Assembly (NCBI GenBank): GCA_027924645.1
Contig: BSBN01000495.1
Coordinates: 1,426,001 to 1,490,000, forward strand
DNA: 64,000 bases
DNA from: Cunninghamia lanceolata
Taxonomy: Eukaryota; Streptophyta; Pinopsida; Cupressales; Cupressaceae
Direction of reading: 5' to 3'
Positions 33,934-46,877 of this stretch are shown here, one piece after another (within the stretch, counting starts at the first letter, position 1; each line of letters starts with the position of its first letter). The notes under the pieces were generated by a model that was given only the letters and a program-made list of their open reading frames with translations, did no database searches and had not been told where the DNA came from. A program made the translations under genes and the position numbers.

Positions 33934-34781
33934 TGGTGCAGTCACGATTAGGAGAGTCCACAAAGTGAACTATCCAGGCCATGCAGCTAGAGTAAACACA
34001 AAGGAAACAACTCAAAGATATAAAGCAAATGCAGATTCAGTCTTTTAGTATATCATAGAATTCAAATACAAAATAGCTAGGAACATGCAGGCTTACAATT
34101 AGGGCTCATAGGCCTAATTTCATAGTTACGAAATATGCACAAGATATAGCTTCGAAGCTCCTTCCAAAAGAATTCAAACTATCCCCACTATCCACTAATG
34201 ATAAACTACTTTCCTAGGTATCTATTACATTAATATATATCATCTTTAGAACAAAAGGTTCCTCCGCGTCGGCCAAGGAAGATCACAAACTCTGATAAAG
34301 AGTCGTAACATGTGTACATGGATTGGTCAAACCTAATCATGTAGAACTCCTCTGCAAATGAATGGAATGGTGTGCGGATCTCAGGGAAGTTCATCCATGA
34401 ACCAAAGAACATTGAATGATGTGTCATTTATCTCCCTAGGTCATGAAATGCTCCACAAGTCTTCTCCTTTAGTTGATTTATTGAGACTGTTAAGATGCTC
34501 TGTTCTGAGAAAACAGTCGATCCTCTGATAGTGTTATCTTACTGGTACTTGATCCAAATGAGCTGAGATTTGGATATGATGTGCATGAATGTGTCTAGAT
34601 GCTAAGTTTCACTCCACAAGGTCTAAAATGCAACTGCAATAGAATGCAGACCAGAATATAGAAACTGTTATTGACTGAATTGCTTGAACTGAACTGGAAA
34701 TTGAAAAGAAACAAACTTAAATGCAAATGTTTTTTTTTGTTGATGCAAGATTGCTCTTGAACCAGGGATTCTCCTGCATCA
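33934..34781 (-). repeat. 3' LTR of element B
   Basis: 848 bp; plus strand starts TGGTGCAGTCAC and ends CTCCTGCATCA. The partner is the split LTR at 39524-39641 and 45691-46422. Confidence 0.9.
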
Positions 34782-34839
34782 AACATCAGGAGTTGTTGAA
34801 AAAGTGAGTCCATCACTTTGTTGGGGCTAGATGAAAATC

Positions 34840-36105
34840 AAGACAGTCCACCTCAGCCTAAGAAATCCAAGATGAATCTTCTTCCGGTCTGCCTTCCACT
34901 TCACAAGATATTGTTTGTATTGTCTTCCTCTAGTGCTGCATCCAACTTTGGTATCCAAGATGTCCTCAATCTTCTCTGGTGCTTTTTGTGGTAACTGCTT
35001 CTTCAAGTCTTCTTCAATTCTATCACTGAACTCTACTTCGTGATACTAATATAGGTCAGCAATGTTGAAAATAGGTGATATGCCCAATGTCTCCAGTAAC
35101 TCCTCTTCATATGCATTTCCTGAATCAAATTTTGTGAGTATCCTACATGGTCCAAACTTCTTCATCTTCAACTTGTTATATGTCCCCACTAGAAATCTTT
35201 ATTTTCCTAAATATACCATCACTTCATTCCTATGGAAAACTCTTTGTGTCTTCTCTTCTCATCCGCTTCTTCCTTATACTTCATGTTCATCTCTTCCAAA
35301 TGCTTCTTCACTTGATTATGCACTATCCATGTGTTCTACAAATTCCTCTGCTTCTGTACTTCTTTTTTCTTCCATACTGATGTCTCTTAGCTCTGTTACT
35401 CCTCTAGGGCTAGTTCCTGTCACAACCTCAAATGGTGTTCTTTTGGTACTCCTATTCTCTAAATTATTATATGCAAACTCTACTTGTGATAGAATCAAAT
35501 CCCAATTTCTTGCCTTCTCTCCAACCAAACATCTCAACAAGTTTCCCAAACTCATTTCATTACCTCTATCTATCCATTAGTTTGTGGATGAAATGTTGAA
35601 CTAAACTTCAAAAGTATCCAATAAATCTTGTATCTCTATCTAAAATTATGCTCTTAGGTAATCCATGTAATCTCACAATCTCCTTGAAAAATAGGTCAGC
35701 TACATGCACTGCTTCAGTTGTCTTCTTAAAAGGTATTTTAATGTACCATCTTTGAAAATCTATCTACCACTACAAATACTAAATCATGTCCTCTCTGTGT
35801 CTTTGGTAATCCCATTATGAAATCCATACTTATATCTTCCCAATGTCTCTCTGGTACTGTCAAAGATTTATACAATCTAGTATTATGACTACTCCCTTTT
35901 GCAACTTGACATACTCTACAACTCTGTACAAATTTCCTGACATCCTTATGTATCTGAGGCCAAAATTAGTTTTGACTCACCAAAGCCACTATCTTATCAA
36001 TACAAAAATGTCCTACCAATCCACCACTATGTTTCTCTTTGATCAAATTATCTCTCATGAAACTTCTAGGTATGCATAACTGACTTCCCTTGAACAACCT
36101 ATCTG
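34840..36105 (-). pseudogene. Integrase and chromodomain of element B, decayed
   Basis: On the minus strand an HHCC zinc-binding segment (GGLVGHF ... CRVCQVAKG, about 36040-35890) is followed by [16 protein letters not shown], the first Asp of the DDE core. The second Asp and FHPQTNG follow in shifted frames with many stops. At the C-terminal end, about 34990-34850, reads PEKIEDILDTKV and then QYKQYLVKWK, continuing one frame away as PEEDSSWIS: a chromodomain with a single-base shift. Chromodomains direct integration to modified chromatin in chromoviruses. Open piece 35555-35316 belongs to the post-core region. Confidence 0.8.
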
Positions 36106-36864
36106 TCATAATAGGTTCCTTACATGCTTGCTAAGGTTGTGCAAAATCGATATCTTCTTCATATGTTTCTTCAATTCTTTAAATACCAACATTTCAACTC
36201 TCATCTCTATCAACAAGTTCCTTCTCCTGCTTAGGGCATCTGTAACTTTGTTTGGTTTTCCACTCCTATGTTTCAATACAAAAGTGTAACTCTGCATGAA
36301 CTCCACCCATTTAATATGTCTCTGATTCAACTTTCCTTGACTAGTCAAATATTGTAAAGCTTGATTATCTGTATACAACACAAACTCCTTAGGTAACAAG
36401 TAATGTCTCCACTTCTTCAAGGCTTGAATTATGGCATAGATTTCTTGATCATAAAATGAATATCTTCTCCTTGCATCATTCAACTTCTCACTGAAATATG
36501 CTACAGGTCTACGTTCTTGACTTAACACTACTCCTATTGCATTCCCACTTGTATCACAATCTACTTGAAATACCTTAATAACATCTGGCAATTCCAACAC
36601 AGGTTGCTCTGTCACTTTCTGCTTCAACAATTCAAAACATTTGTCTGCTCCTGATGTCCACTTAAAGTCTTTTCTATCACCTCTCATTGTCTTCATCATA
36701 GGGTTACAAACTAAACTAAAATTTTTTATGAACTTCTGGTAGAAACTAGCTAATCCAAGAAATGATTTGACTTCTCCAATGCTCTCCGGTGTAGGCCATT
36801 CAACAATTGCTCTCACTTTCTTAGGGTCCATCTTCAATCCTTCCACATAAATCACAAATCCCAA
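36106..36864 (-). pseudogene. RT thumb and RNase H of element B
   Basis: A 252-codon open frame reads EVKSFLGLASFYQKFI, then FQVDCDTSGNAIG (first catalytic Asp), FYDQEIYAI (Glu) and LYTDNQALQYL (Asp), then HIKWVEFMQ. It is the canonical Ty3/gypsy RNase H joined to the RT thumb. A single TAG at about 36868 separates it from the RT frame upstream, so the two were once one polyprotein. Confidence 0.9.
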
Positions 36865-36870
36865 GTATAC

Positions 36871-37392
36871 CTATTCTTCCTTCAAGAAACTACATTTCTT
36901 GATATTTATCAAAAGTTCCTCTTCTCTCAGTCTTTGCAATACTTGTCTCAACTGCCACAAATGTTCTTCTTTTGTCTTACTAAAAATTACAATATCATCC
37001 AAATATACAATAACAAACTTACCCAATAATTTCTTCAAAACTTCATTCATCAATCTTATGAAAGCACTAGGTGCATTTGTCAATCCAAAAGGCATTACTA
37101 ACCACTCATACAATCCTTCATTTGTCTTAAAAGCAGTTTTCCATTCATCTCCTTCTCTGATTCTGATCTGATGGTATCCACTTTTCAAGTCTATCTTTGT
37201 GAAATATTTTGCTCCACTCAAACAACCCATAATATCATCCATCCTAGGTAAAGGAAATCTATAATTAACTGTGATCTTGTTTATTGCTCTAGAGTCTGTA
37301 CACATTCTCCATTCTCCATCCTTCTTCGATGCTAACACTGTAGGTACTGCATAAGGACTCAAACTTTCTCTGATCAAACCTTTCCTCAACAA
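36871..37392 (-). pseudogene. Reverse transcriptase of element B
   Basis: An open 173-codon stretch covers RT motifs in order: [55 protein letters not shown] and the active site [11 protein letters not shown]. All catalytic Asp are present. It ends at a TAG just before the thumb. The N-terminal part of RT, upstream of 37392, lies in other frames. Confidence 0.92.
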
Positions 37393-37574
37393 CTCATGTA
37401 TCTATGTATTCAATTCTTCGTTCTCTACTGGTTTCATTTGGTGTGCCACTTTGTTAGGTAAACTAGATCCTGGTATAAGATCCAACTGATACTCTTGATT
37501 GGTGGCAATCCTTCTAGTACATTATCTGATATGATGTCTTCATACTCTATCAGCAACTCAATTATCTCCTTTGG

Positions 37575-38093
37575 TTATGATTCTTCAATCTCCTTCTTCA
37601 ATGTTTCAGGTTTCCTAGGAATCAAAGCATAACACATATTCTCATGTCTCAAACCATCCAAAAATTTCCTTCCATCTACCAAATAGGTTCTAGAATTCCC
37701 ACATACTTCACTCTTAGGATCATCTTCCAAAGGAATCAAAGTAGTTCTCTTTCCATTTGATGTTATAGTGTATGTATTCTTTCTCCCATCATGTATAGCT
37801 TTCCTATCATACTGCCATGGTCTACTAAAAAAAATGTGACAGAAATCCATAGGCATAATATCACACCATATTTTATCATGATAAGATACAATATGAAATT
37901 TCACCAAACATTGTTCACTCACCAGTACGTTATGATCATCTTGAATCCATGCTATCTGATATGTCTTAGGGTGTTTCAATCTTTCCAACTTCAGCTTAGT
38001 CACCATCTCCTCTAAAACTAGGTTATCAAAACTACAACTATCAATTACAACTTTGCAACATTTACCTCCTAATTTGCATCTGGTTCGGAACAA
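37575..38093 (-). pseudogene. Aspartic protease of element B
   Basis: A 172-codon open frame contains VIDSCSFDNLV at the active site, where DSG is expected. The change of Gly to Cys next to the catalytic Asp would be expected to inactivate it. The downstream CDIMPMDFCHIFFSRPWQYDRKAIHDG segment (broken into DFCHI...RPW and YDRKA) is the conserved post-protease region of plant chromoviruses, where the common form is LLGRPW. Confidence 0.8.
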
Positions 38094-38260
38094 GCTTTCC
38101 CTCTGCAGTGGTTATTCATTTGTCTCTATTTGATATAGTGCTCTCCTCATCTCAATTCATTCTCTTTTCTCAAGTTTACCAACTAAATTAGGTGATCCAA
38201 CAGGTTCTTCTTCTACATAGGCCTCTCTTCCACTGTTCTCTATTCTCTTGCTTGTACTCC

Positions 38261-39121
38261 CTAGATTACATTCAGATGCTCTATGTCCTTCACCTCCACA
38301 TTTAAAACAAGTTCCTCTGAGTGTTCTCCTATTAGGTCCTCTTCCTTCTCTTCTATATCCTTCACTCCGGTATGGACTAGGGTTTCCTTTGCAATAGAAA
38401 GTTTTGTCATCTCTTCGATATGCATTGTTGTCTCAGTCCTCCTTCTTGAATGTGTTTTCTTATCTGTTCTACTCCGCATATGATATTTCTCCTCCCAAAA
38501 AATGTTCTACCCCTTTGAAATTTACCTCCTCTACCTTTGTCTCTGATCATGCCTCTTGTTCAACTTTTCTTCAACTTTCAAGGAAAACTGATATGCTTCT
38601 TCTAGTGTTGTCATTCTCACGAAACTCAGTTCTTCTTGAATGTTCAATCTCAATCCATTGATGTATCTAGCCACTTTCTTCTTTCTTTCTTCACTATGTC
38701 TTATCCTTATGATCATCTTATGGAATTCTTCAATATACTCCTTCACAGGTTTCTCCTTTTGTCTCAGGTTTTGCAATCTCTTCAACAGTTCCAACTCATA
38801 GTCAACAGGTATAAATTGATTCTTCAATTTTGTCACTATTATGTCCCACTTTGTAATCTTTTCTTTTCCTCTTTTGTTTCTATCCAACTGAACTTCTTTC
38901 TACCATATAGAAGCATGTCCTTTCAACTTTGTCTTTACAAATTTCTCCTTCTCTAGATCTCCAATTTCTTCATACTCAAAGTATTCTTCCATGTCATTTA
39001 TCCACTCAATCAACTCCTCAATATTCAAATTTCCAGTATAGTTTGGTACATCAACTCTAGGTCTTTTCTCAATCTTTGAAATAGCTCGCAACATCTTGAC
39101 TTGATCGAATTCTTCTTCTTC
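38261..39121 (-). pseudogene. Gag and zinc knuckle of element B
   Basis: Open pieces 39094-38900 and 38887-38531 read NIEELIEWINDMEEYFEYEE and YINGLRLNIQEEL, the gag capsid domain of plant gypsy elements. A frame change then leads to CFKCGGEGHRASEC at about 38335-38275, a perfect CCHC knuckle. At least one stop and one frameshift separate the pieces. Confidence 0.85.
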
Positions 39122-39641
39122 ATCTCCTAGGGTGTCGCCAATTTGATCAGTGGATTGAAATTCTTCATCATCACTTTCAACATTAGGTCTAGAGGTGTAA
39201 GTCCTCTTCTCTGATCTTCCTCAATAGCATCTAGGTGAACTCACATTGGTTTCATCATCTCCATCATCTCATCCATTCTTTCAACCATTGTACCAATAGT
39301 GGGGATTCTCCTCGGTGACATGTCTTCCTCGGATCAAGTGTAACTACCTCAAATTTCGTGATTGGGCTACAAGGTGACAACTGCCTCACAATCAACGATT
39401 GATTACAACACAAGTAACCTACCTTGGATTCAACAATCTATTCACAGCAAGATATTATAGAATTCCTTCACCAACTTCCTTCAATTCACTCCCAAAGATT
39501 CAAACTTTCACTCTGATACCACTTGGTACAGTCACAGTTAGGAGGGTCCACAAAGTAAACTATCTAGGCTGTGCAGCTAGAGTAAACACAATGGAAACAA
39601 CTCAAATATATAAAGCAAATACAAATTTAGTCATTCAGTAT

Positions 39642-42600
39642 TGTGGTCATGAAGGATTGTACCCTGAATGCTAAGCATTTACAAGCTTAGCAATCCCATG
39701 CAACATGGGAACATTCTCAGACTGTGGGTTTGTCTATTATGAGAACAAACCTCTGGAAGAGATGGCTCCCTTTATATGCCCCTTTGGATCGTCTATATAC
39801 TTTTGTAGAAAAGAGATAGAAGAATGCTGAAATAAATTGAATCTGAATTGAAATCTATCCTAAAGGGGGTGATGCACTAATGTTTTAACTCTAATCTGCA
39901 ATCTAATTCATAATTACTTTTCAATACATCTATTCTTACAACTCAAACTAATCAAACTTATGACATAAATGTTTCATAGAAAGGCATGAAATGACTTGCA
40001 CAATCTGTAACCTGTAATAAACTTGTAATTTGTGTACTTGCATTCAATAAAGGAGATAGAAAATTCAAAGGTTTTAAAGAAAAACACAGTAAATTCCTAT
40101 CAAATCACTCAAAATGAGACAAGACACCTGAATTTGAATAGATGAAAACCTGATTGTATTGATAATAGAAGGAATACTTTGCAAAATAATAGTGAAACTA
40201 CTGAAATAAACTACTACTACTGCATAAAACTATAAAATGACTGAGTTACAAGTCTAAATCTGTCTCTACAAAGTGCAAAGCCAAGGGAAAAAGCAAGAAT
40301 TAAGAAAAAAGTATGAGCCTTTTTTCCTTATAATACAAAATATGTCCCAAAAATTGAAAGGGAAGTCAACTCCAGCTCAATTGGACTCCAAAAGATGCAT
40401 GAATGAGTTTTAAAAAGCAACTCCAAATTGTTGGGCGAGCACAAGAAAAAAGCCTAAAAATAAGGCCCCAAAACGGCTCCAAGATGAACAAGAATAGCTC
40501 AAAACTTTACCTCCCAAGTTGTTTGACCCAAAAACTGCCCAAAATAGCCCAATTTGACTCAAAGTCAAAAATAGAATGAGAAAACTCCATCTGCATGAGT
40601 TTGCACTTCAATTCGACTCCATCTCTTTCTCTTTGCATGATGTAAGGGCAATTTATAAGTCTAAATTAACAAATATTAAAGGTAATCTAATTTATTAGTT
40701 ACCTTTATAAGTCTTAGTATAAACTATAAATTATTTAGATTTATTTTAACAAGTATTAGGGTATTTTGGTGATTATTACCTTAATAAGTGTTAATTTACA
40801 TTTGTAAGTGTTTTTAGGTCATGCAAAGAGATAAGGGTGCTACATAATGAATTGAGTTGACCTACTTTCTATCCCTTATAAAACTCACAAAAGTATATAA
40901 TGATACTCTTCTCTGGCTTTGGCTTTACCAAAAAGCACTCTCAAATATGTCCTCATTAAGCAAAATCCTAAGTCAAAGCATAAAAGAACTCCTTTCCATT
41001 GTAGCACCTTATAATCCCACAGGCTCCATACTTCACTAGGCATTATCCATTTCAAGTCTTTACCTTGGCCTTGATTTGATTTATGGAATGATTTTCTTTA
41101 ATAAAAAAAGTCAAAAAGACTTTAAGGGAAGAACCCACGGCTAGGGCACGAGCACAAAAAATATTCAAACCCTAAAACATTATTTTCATTCATTCTTTTC
41201 ACTTCCCAACCTCACTACTCTGTATCAGCACTGCTAGGAGGGTTTGAGGTGTTGGAAGGCTTTGGATGACAATTAACTGCTACTCTAGATATCTCTACAT
41301 GCGGGTTCTCTCAATGATTTTAGCTAGTAAGTGATTTGTGTATGAAAGATGTGTTTATTTCAATGAAATTCTTGAGTTTTCTTCATTTGTTGTTACTATT
41401 CTATTGGAGGAGAATAATAAAAATGCTCTTTCTCTGAGCTTTGTTTACTTGTGTTGTGAATTGCAGCTGTAAACCCCTTCAAAACTTGAAAAACCCCAGC
41501 TTGTTAGAATCATGTTACTTCTTTCTCTATTTTGAAAAGGAAAAGCTTTTTCTCCCTTCATGTTCTTGCACTTTTTTTATAAGAATGAACTAGAAAATAA
41601 CTAAAGGACTTTCATTTTCTATAAATAAGTGGGATTTTCAAGTGTTGCACATGCAATGACTTCTACGGTAATAGGAACATTGTATGGTTACCCTGCTCCC
41701 TTTCATTCTCTAGTGTGAAGGTCCTTTGGGTTTCTCACCTTCTCTCTTTTGTCATCTCTTCTAACTGCCCTTACTTTAAAGACCTTTCTAAAGCTGATCA
41801 CACTATGTATGACCTTGATCCTTTGCAAAAGGTTGTCTTTCCTGTACTAGTCTGACCATAGGCAAAAAATTTTGTAGTTATATCCATCCAAAACTTCATT
41901 TACACCAAGAACGACAGCTTGATCATATAATTCATTTTGTTGGGCATTTGGACCAAACACCTTGTCAAAAGTGAATGTCCTATCAACATTCTTGTTGGTT
42001 ATGCTTTGATAAACCATGACCTCTTGCCTTTTTTCATTGCAGTTTATGACCTAGGGTGTAACAACCTTCAACTCATCCTCATTGAAAAGCTTGTATCACA
42101 ATAAAACTTGTGCATTTACTCTTTTCTCTCTGTTTGTTCTCTATCTTCCAGCGTGGATGTGAACTTGACACAATCATTCAACATGAATATGTTAGACTTT
42201 TCACAATGTGAATATGGTAGACTTTTTATAGTTCTTCAACTCTTTTCTTTTCTTCAATATGTTTACAATAAAGGATTTGAAAAACTTCCCTAACAACTTA
42301 TAGGTTTCTTAAACAAGATTGAGGGATGGTAGATAGAGGTATATGAAGACAATGGAGGCTAGCAAGTAGGACATTGACAATCCCCTTTAAGCAAAGATCT
42401 AAATCCCAACTACCTAGGAACTCACAATCCTCTCTGATATTCTCTGTCACATTGTGGAGACGAACCCTCATGAAAACCTAGTGACTTGTGAATTGAAAAC
42501 TATGCATTGGCTTTGTCCCTACCTGAAAATGTACACCTCCTACCCCTTTGGACTATCTTAGAACCATGCTTTAACATTCCTTTTGATCATTTATTTCATG

Positions 42601-45600
42601 CTTTTACTATGAAGAAATCAAATGAAAACTAAAGTGCTGCTCTCTTTACCTCTGCTAGACCTTTGTGTCTACTGGTGAATTGGTCTTGTTCTTTACTTTC
42701 TTTGTCATTGTACTTTGTAGCTGTCTGGGTATTGTGGTATCACCACAAAATGTATGGCTGTTGTTCCTTATGGGTTACTATGTATGCTCTTTGATGATGC
42801 CATTGTCCCTTTCATTTGACTGTATGATATTTTTTCCATCCTAAGTAACCCATGATTCCAAAATTGTAACATGATCTTCATAGTTTCTACCCAAGCCTTA
42901 TATCTCTTATGGATCATAACAAACCCAGTGTGAGGCTTCTCTTACAACATGGAATCCTGATGGTCTGCATAGAAATCTTTTCCTAGGTTTCCTTACAAGC
43001 ATGTCATTTAAACTTTGCCTTCATGCGTATCACAACATTGCTCACTTATCAGACTCTTAAGTTACCTCAAGGTAAAAGTAATTTAGGAGCATATGTGACT
43101 ATTCTTTGCTACTGGGGATAGCTATTGGGCTATCTTTCAACTATGACAGTCATCTAGATGACTTTTCTTTGATCTTTTATGACAATCATTCAACTCTTGA
43201 ACTTAGTCTCAAATCACTCTAACACTTTGAAGTCTCTCTATAACTATTCTTTGTGAATCCTCATGACATTTTGTTGGCTGTCAAAGGTGACTGTCTTTTC
43301 ATTGTGATACTATCTTGGATCATTACTCTAAGCTACTTTATTGTATCTGTTGTTGTTACTCCTTTACATGAGAATATGTGAAAGAATCTTCTCCTTCTGC
43401 CCCTTTCAGGTAATGAAGCAATAATGAGGCTCATTTTCCATGATGGTGTGACTCACTATCTATTAGATATGCCCTTATGATAGGACTACTTTTGATACAA
43501 TCCAATAATGACTGTATTGTCACCTTTCACTTCTAATGACCCCTCTTGCTTGTCCTCTCATGTTTTGAAGTAATTGAAAAGTTCTGAGAATAAAAGATAA
43601 GGCTGCTTTGTTTCTATTACTGCATACTATCCTTCTAGATATTGTTGTTCTCTTATGTTATAACTGCTATGTTTTTCTTAGCACTGTTCTCATCTTATCA
43701 ACATTGTGTAGATCTTATTCACAACAAAAGTGGTAAATAAGCATTAGTGGTTGTCTAGCTTAATGACTATCATCATAGTTTTGTATTGATTATTGTTACT
43801 CTCTCATGGCATTGGTGGATCTCTACACAGCTGACTTGCTTCCCCTATTAGTACACAACATATAATACTGCCCAAGTGTAGACCCTAAGGTTTGATTGAT
43901 TCACTCTATTGCTACCTAGCTCTTCATGAGTGTCAAGAGGAAAAGTATGACTATTCATGATGACTGTATGCCATTGATTGTCTTCAATTTTGATATGCTG
44001 ACTTGCATATTATTTGACTTTTAAATGACATTTATTATTTGTTTGGTTGTTCCTTTATTGACTATTTTCTCATAAGACTTTCATATATCATACTTTCATA
44101 CCTTTTTCTAGCTTTTCCATCACAGTATGATTGATATATTTTGTCTTCATTTGCTTTCATTGGTGTCATGTAATAGTTTTCTCTTGTATCTCCTCACTGT
44201 GTTGTTCCTTGACATAAATAGTCATCCTCTTGGATTCTCATGGCTAACCCTCTATCTTGTAGCCTTTCTTGATGTTATATTTCTCTGTCACTTTAATGAC
44301 TACTATAACCTTATCATAATCTACCATCCTCTAAAACATGACTCTGTCTTCTAAAACATGACTATGGTGGCTATCCTTTTGATCTACAACTATCTTCCTG
44401 TTGTTTGACAGTCATCAATTTGCATGTGACTTGGCCTCTTTGTGACTACTCCTATGATCATTCATGACTGCAACCAAGGCTTAGCACCTGTACCCTGGTA
44501 TTTCTAGTTTCTTCCTATGATGCTACTCTTTCATGTATGATGAATACTCCTTTCAGATGTGACTATCCTTCTGATTGATTTGTTCCTCATCACTGCACTG
44601 CTACACTTTGAATGATGAATGTGTTATGTTGTACCTTCTTTTACAATACATGTTCTATAGCACTCTATGATTTATTCAGTAGATTGTCCCTTCTTTAGAT
44701 GACTGTCAGAGCTCTTTATGATTGTTTTGCAAAAAAATGTCTTTTGATGAATGGTCTTCATGTACCTGTACCTACACAGTGAACAAATAAGTTAGATAAA
44801 GCATAGAGGTTGATAGCCTCTCCTTGATTTTCTGATTTGATTTTCTCTTTACTGCTTCATCTTATGATTAGATATCTGCATCTGATGTATGTTTATCAAC
44901 TTCATTTTTATGGATCAGATGTAAGATAACAAGTACATTTTTAATTTATCTACATATAGAAGTAAAAGATGCCCTAAGCTCTAACAATCATGTTCGTTTC
45001 CTCTTGTAGGTCTTCTTCGAAGCTATCATCGAGACAAGCTGAAGATGACGCAACTACCAATAGGATTCATCTTTCATTCAAGCAATGACAGGTCCCACTT
45101 TTCTTTTATATGCTTTCCTTTACTTCGAGTGTTCTTGTTATCATGCATTACATCATACATAGTTACTCCCATGGCTTGTGTAGGATCATATAAACACTTT
45201 TTATTTGAATATAAATAGTTATTTCATGCAATGAATTGTGTATAGTTTCTCTTTTTTGTAAATCAATTACATAAACATAAACTAAACATTATTGCATGGT
45301 ATAGGTGTTTATAATCATGAATAAACTTGACAATGTTTTATATACCCTTCTGAAATGTATCAAATTGCAATGAACATAACTGGAACATGAACTGCAATGA
45401 CTAGATTAGCTTTAACTTCACTTGTTAGTCCTAGGATCCCTCCTGCCCCACTATAGTATCCTGTCACCTTATCTAGCTCATGTAGAAGCTCTAATTGAGC
45501 TGATACATGATCTTCATAGTGTGATCACTACAAGGGTCTTCCATCAAGATAGTAGGCCTTCTAGGCTCACTTGTGAACTTGAATTTTCTTCTCCCTTCAT

Positions 45601-45685
45601 CTTGAACTCTCTACTTCTCCAAAGTAGAAAATAAATTACCGTTACAGCCCAACCTAATTGGGTTGCAAATCACAAATTGGTAACA
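39642..45685. mobile_element. Element C: 6.0-kb insertion of unclear type in an LTR of element B
   Basis: The sequence interrupts the right LTR of B exactly. AGTAT precedes it (39637-39641) and follows it (45686-45690), and the two LTR halves rejoin to the same order as the intact LTR at 33934-34781. It begins TGTGGTCATGAAGG and ends TTGGTAACA, so it has TG/CA ends and a 5-bp duplication as an LTR element would. I find no second copy of either terminal sequence and no gag or pol motif on either strand. About 43.1-44.7 kb is T-rich and repeatedly uses the word TGACT with variants. It could be a large non-coding LTR derivative with diverged LTRs. Confidence 0.65.
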
Positions 45686-45690
45686 AGTAT

Positions 45691-46422
45691 ATCATAGAAT
45701 TCATATACAAATTGGCTGGCAACATGCACGCTTACAATTAGGGCTCACAGGCTTGATTTCATAGTTACAAAATATGTACAAGATATAGCTTTGAAGATCC
45801 TTTGCAAAGAATTCAAACTATCCCCACTATCTGATAATGATCAACTAATTGAACCTAGTCACCTATAACATCAATAGATATCATATCCAGACCAAAATAT
45901 TCCTTCGCATCAGCCAAGGAAGATCACAAACTCCGATGAAGAGTTGTAACTTGTGTACACAAATAGGTTGGACCTAATCATGTAGAATGCTTCTGCAAAT
46001 GAATAGAATGGTGTCCAGATCTTAGGGAAGGTTGACTATGAACCAAAGAACATTAAATGATGTGTCATTTAGCTCCACAGGTCATGAAATGCTCCACAAG
46101 TCTTCTCCTTTAGTTGATTAAATTAGACTGTCATGATGCTCTATTTTGAGAAAAAAGTCAATCTTGTGATAGCGATATCTTATTAGTACCTGATCCAAAT
46201 AAGATGATATTTAGTTATGATGTGAATGAATGTGTCTAGATGCTAAGTTTTTCTCTACAAGGTCTGAAATGCAACTACGGTAGAATGTGGACTAAAATAC
46301 TGAAACTACTACTGACTGAATTACCTGAATTGAACTGGAAAATGAAAAGAAACAAACTAAAATGTAAATGTTTTTTTTGGTTGATTCAAGATTTCTCTTG
46401 AATCGAGGATGCTCCTGCATTA
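45691..46422 (-). repeat. Distal part of the 5' LTR of element B
   Basis: Continues the LTR begun at 39524-39641 after element C. It aligns with 34052-34781 and ends CTCCTGCATTA, where the twin ends CTCCTGCATCA. Confidence 0.85.
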
Positions 46423-46427
46423 GTAGG

Positions 46428-46872
46428 GTTTATCCTAACCCATACCTAGGCTTAAGTCACACATAGTGGCTAGGTCTACCTTAAGCTTGACATTAAAGGG
46501 TATGTTCACTTTTAAGGTTAGTCACTTTTTGTCTCACCACATGTGCTCACATGAGGTTAGTCATTTTGACACTTCACCTCATTAGAGGTTTGAGATATTC
46601 TCTCCTCTCCTTATGGGAGGTTGGATACATTTGTCCATAACCCTCCACTTGTCCACACATGTGTTCATCACAAAGACGGTTAGTCATAGTTGGTTGTCTC
46701 CTTCTTACCTCCTTCTCCTTGCCTATATATGCAAGGCTCTATGTACATTTTTATTAACTCTTGGTGTAAACTCTTGATGTAATCTCTTGATTATACATTT
46801 TGGCTTTTGTGTGCTTATGCTTTGTGGAAGTTCATCTTAGTTTTCATTTTCTGATCTTGGCTAATTTTGACA
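46428..46872 (+). repeat. Main part of the 3' LTR of element A
   Basis: 445 bp matching 30589-31034. The first 14 bp of this LTR stand at 33920-33933, on the other side of element B. It is followed by the ACAAG target duplication. Confidence 0.9.
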
Positions 46873-46877
46873 ACAAG

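Larger units (their letters stand above)
33934..46422 (-). mobile_element. Element B: Ty3/gypsy chromovirus, host of element C
   Basis: The left LTR is 33934-34781 (848 bp). The right LTR is 39524-39641 plus 45691-46422 (850 bp), split by element C. The target duplication GTAGG is perfect (33929-33933 and 46423-46427) and lies inside the 3' LTR of element A. The minus-strand primer site TGGTATCAGAG (complement of 39511-39521) is two bases from the 5' LTR. Coding order on the minus strand is gag, zinc knuckle, protease, RT, RNase H, integrase, chromodomain, the order of chromoviruses. Every frame has breaks. Without C the element is about 6.4 kb. Confidence 0.92.
30575..46872 (+). mobile_element. 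Element A: large non-autonomous LTR element, host of element B
   Basis: The 5' LTR is 30575-31034 (460 bp). The 3' LTR is 33920-33933 plus 46428-46872 (459 bp), split by element B. The target duplication ACAAG is perfect (30570-30574 and 46873-46877). The primer site TGGTATTAGAGC (31035-31046) differs by one base from the tRNA-Met site, and the purine tract AAGGAGGG is at 33912-33919. The 2.9-kb interior lacks protease, RT and integrase and has only a gag-like knuckle and an ORF of unknown function. It is inserted into the RT of the LINE. Confidence 0.9.

Noticed and set aside
35062..35580. 172-codon plus-strand open frame
   Set aside because: Antisense to the integrase region of element B, with the same composition artefact.
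39642..45685. Element C as a Helitron
   Set aside because: Helitrons insert between A and T without target duplication and end in CTRR. Here there is a 5-bp duplication and TG/CA ends.
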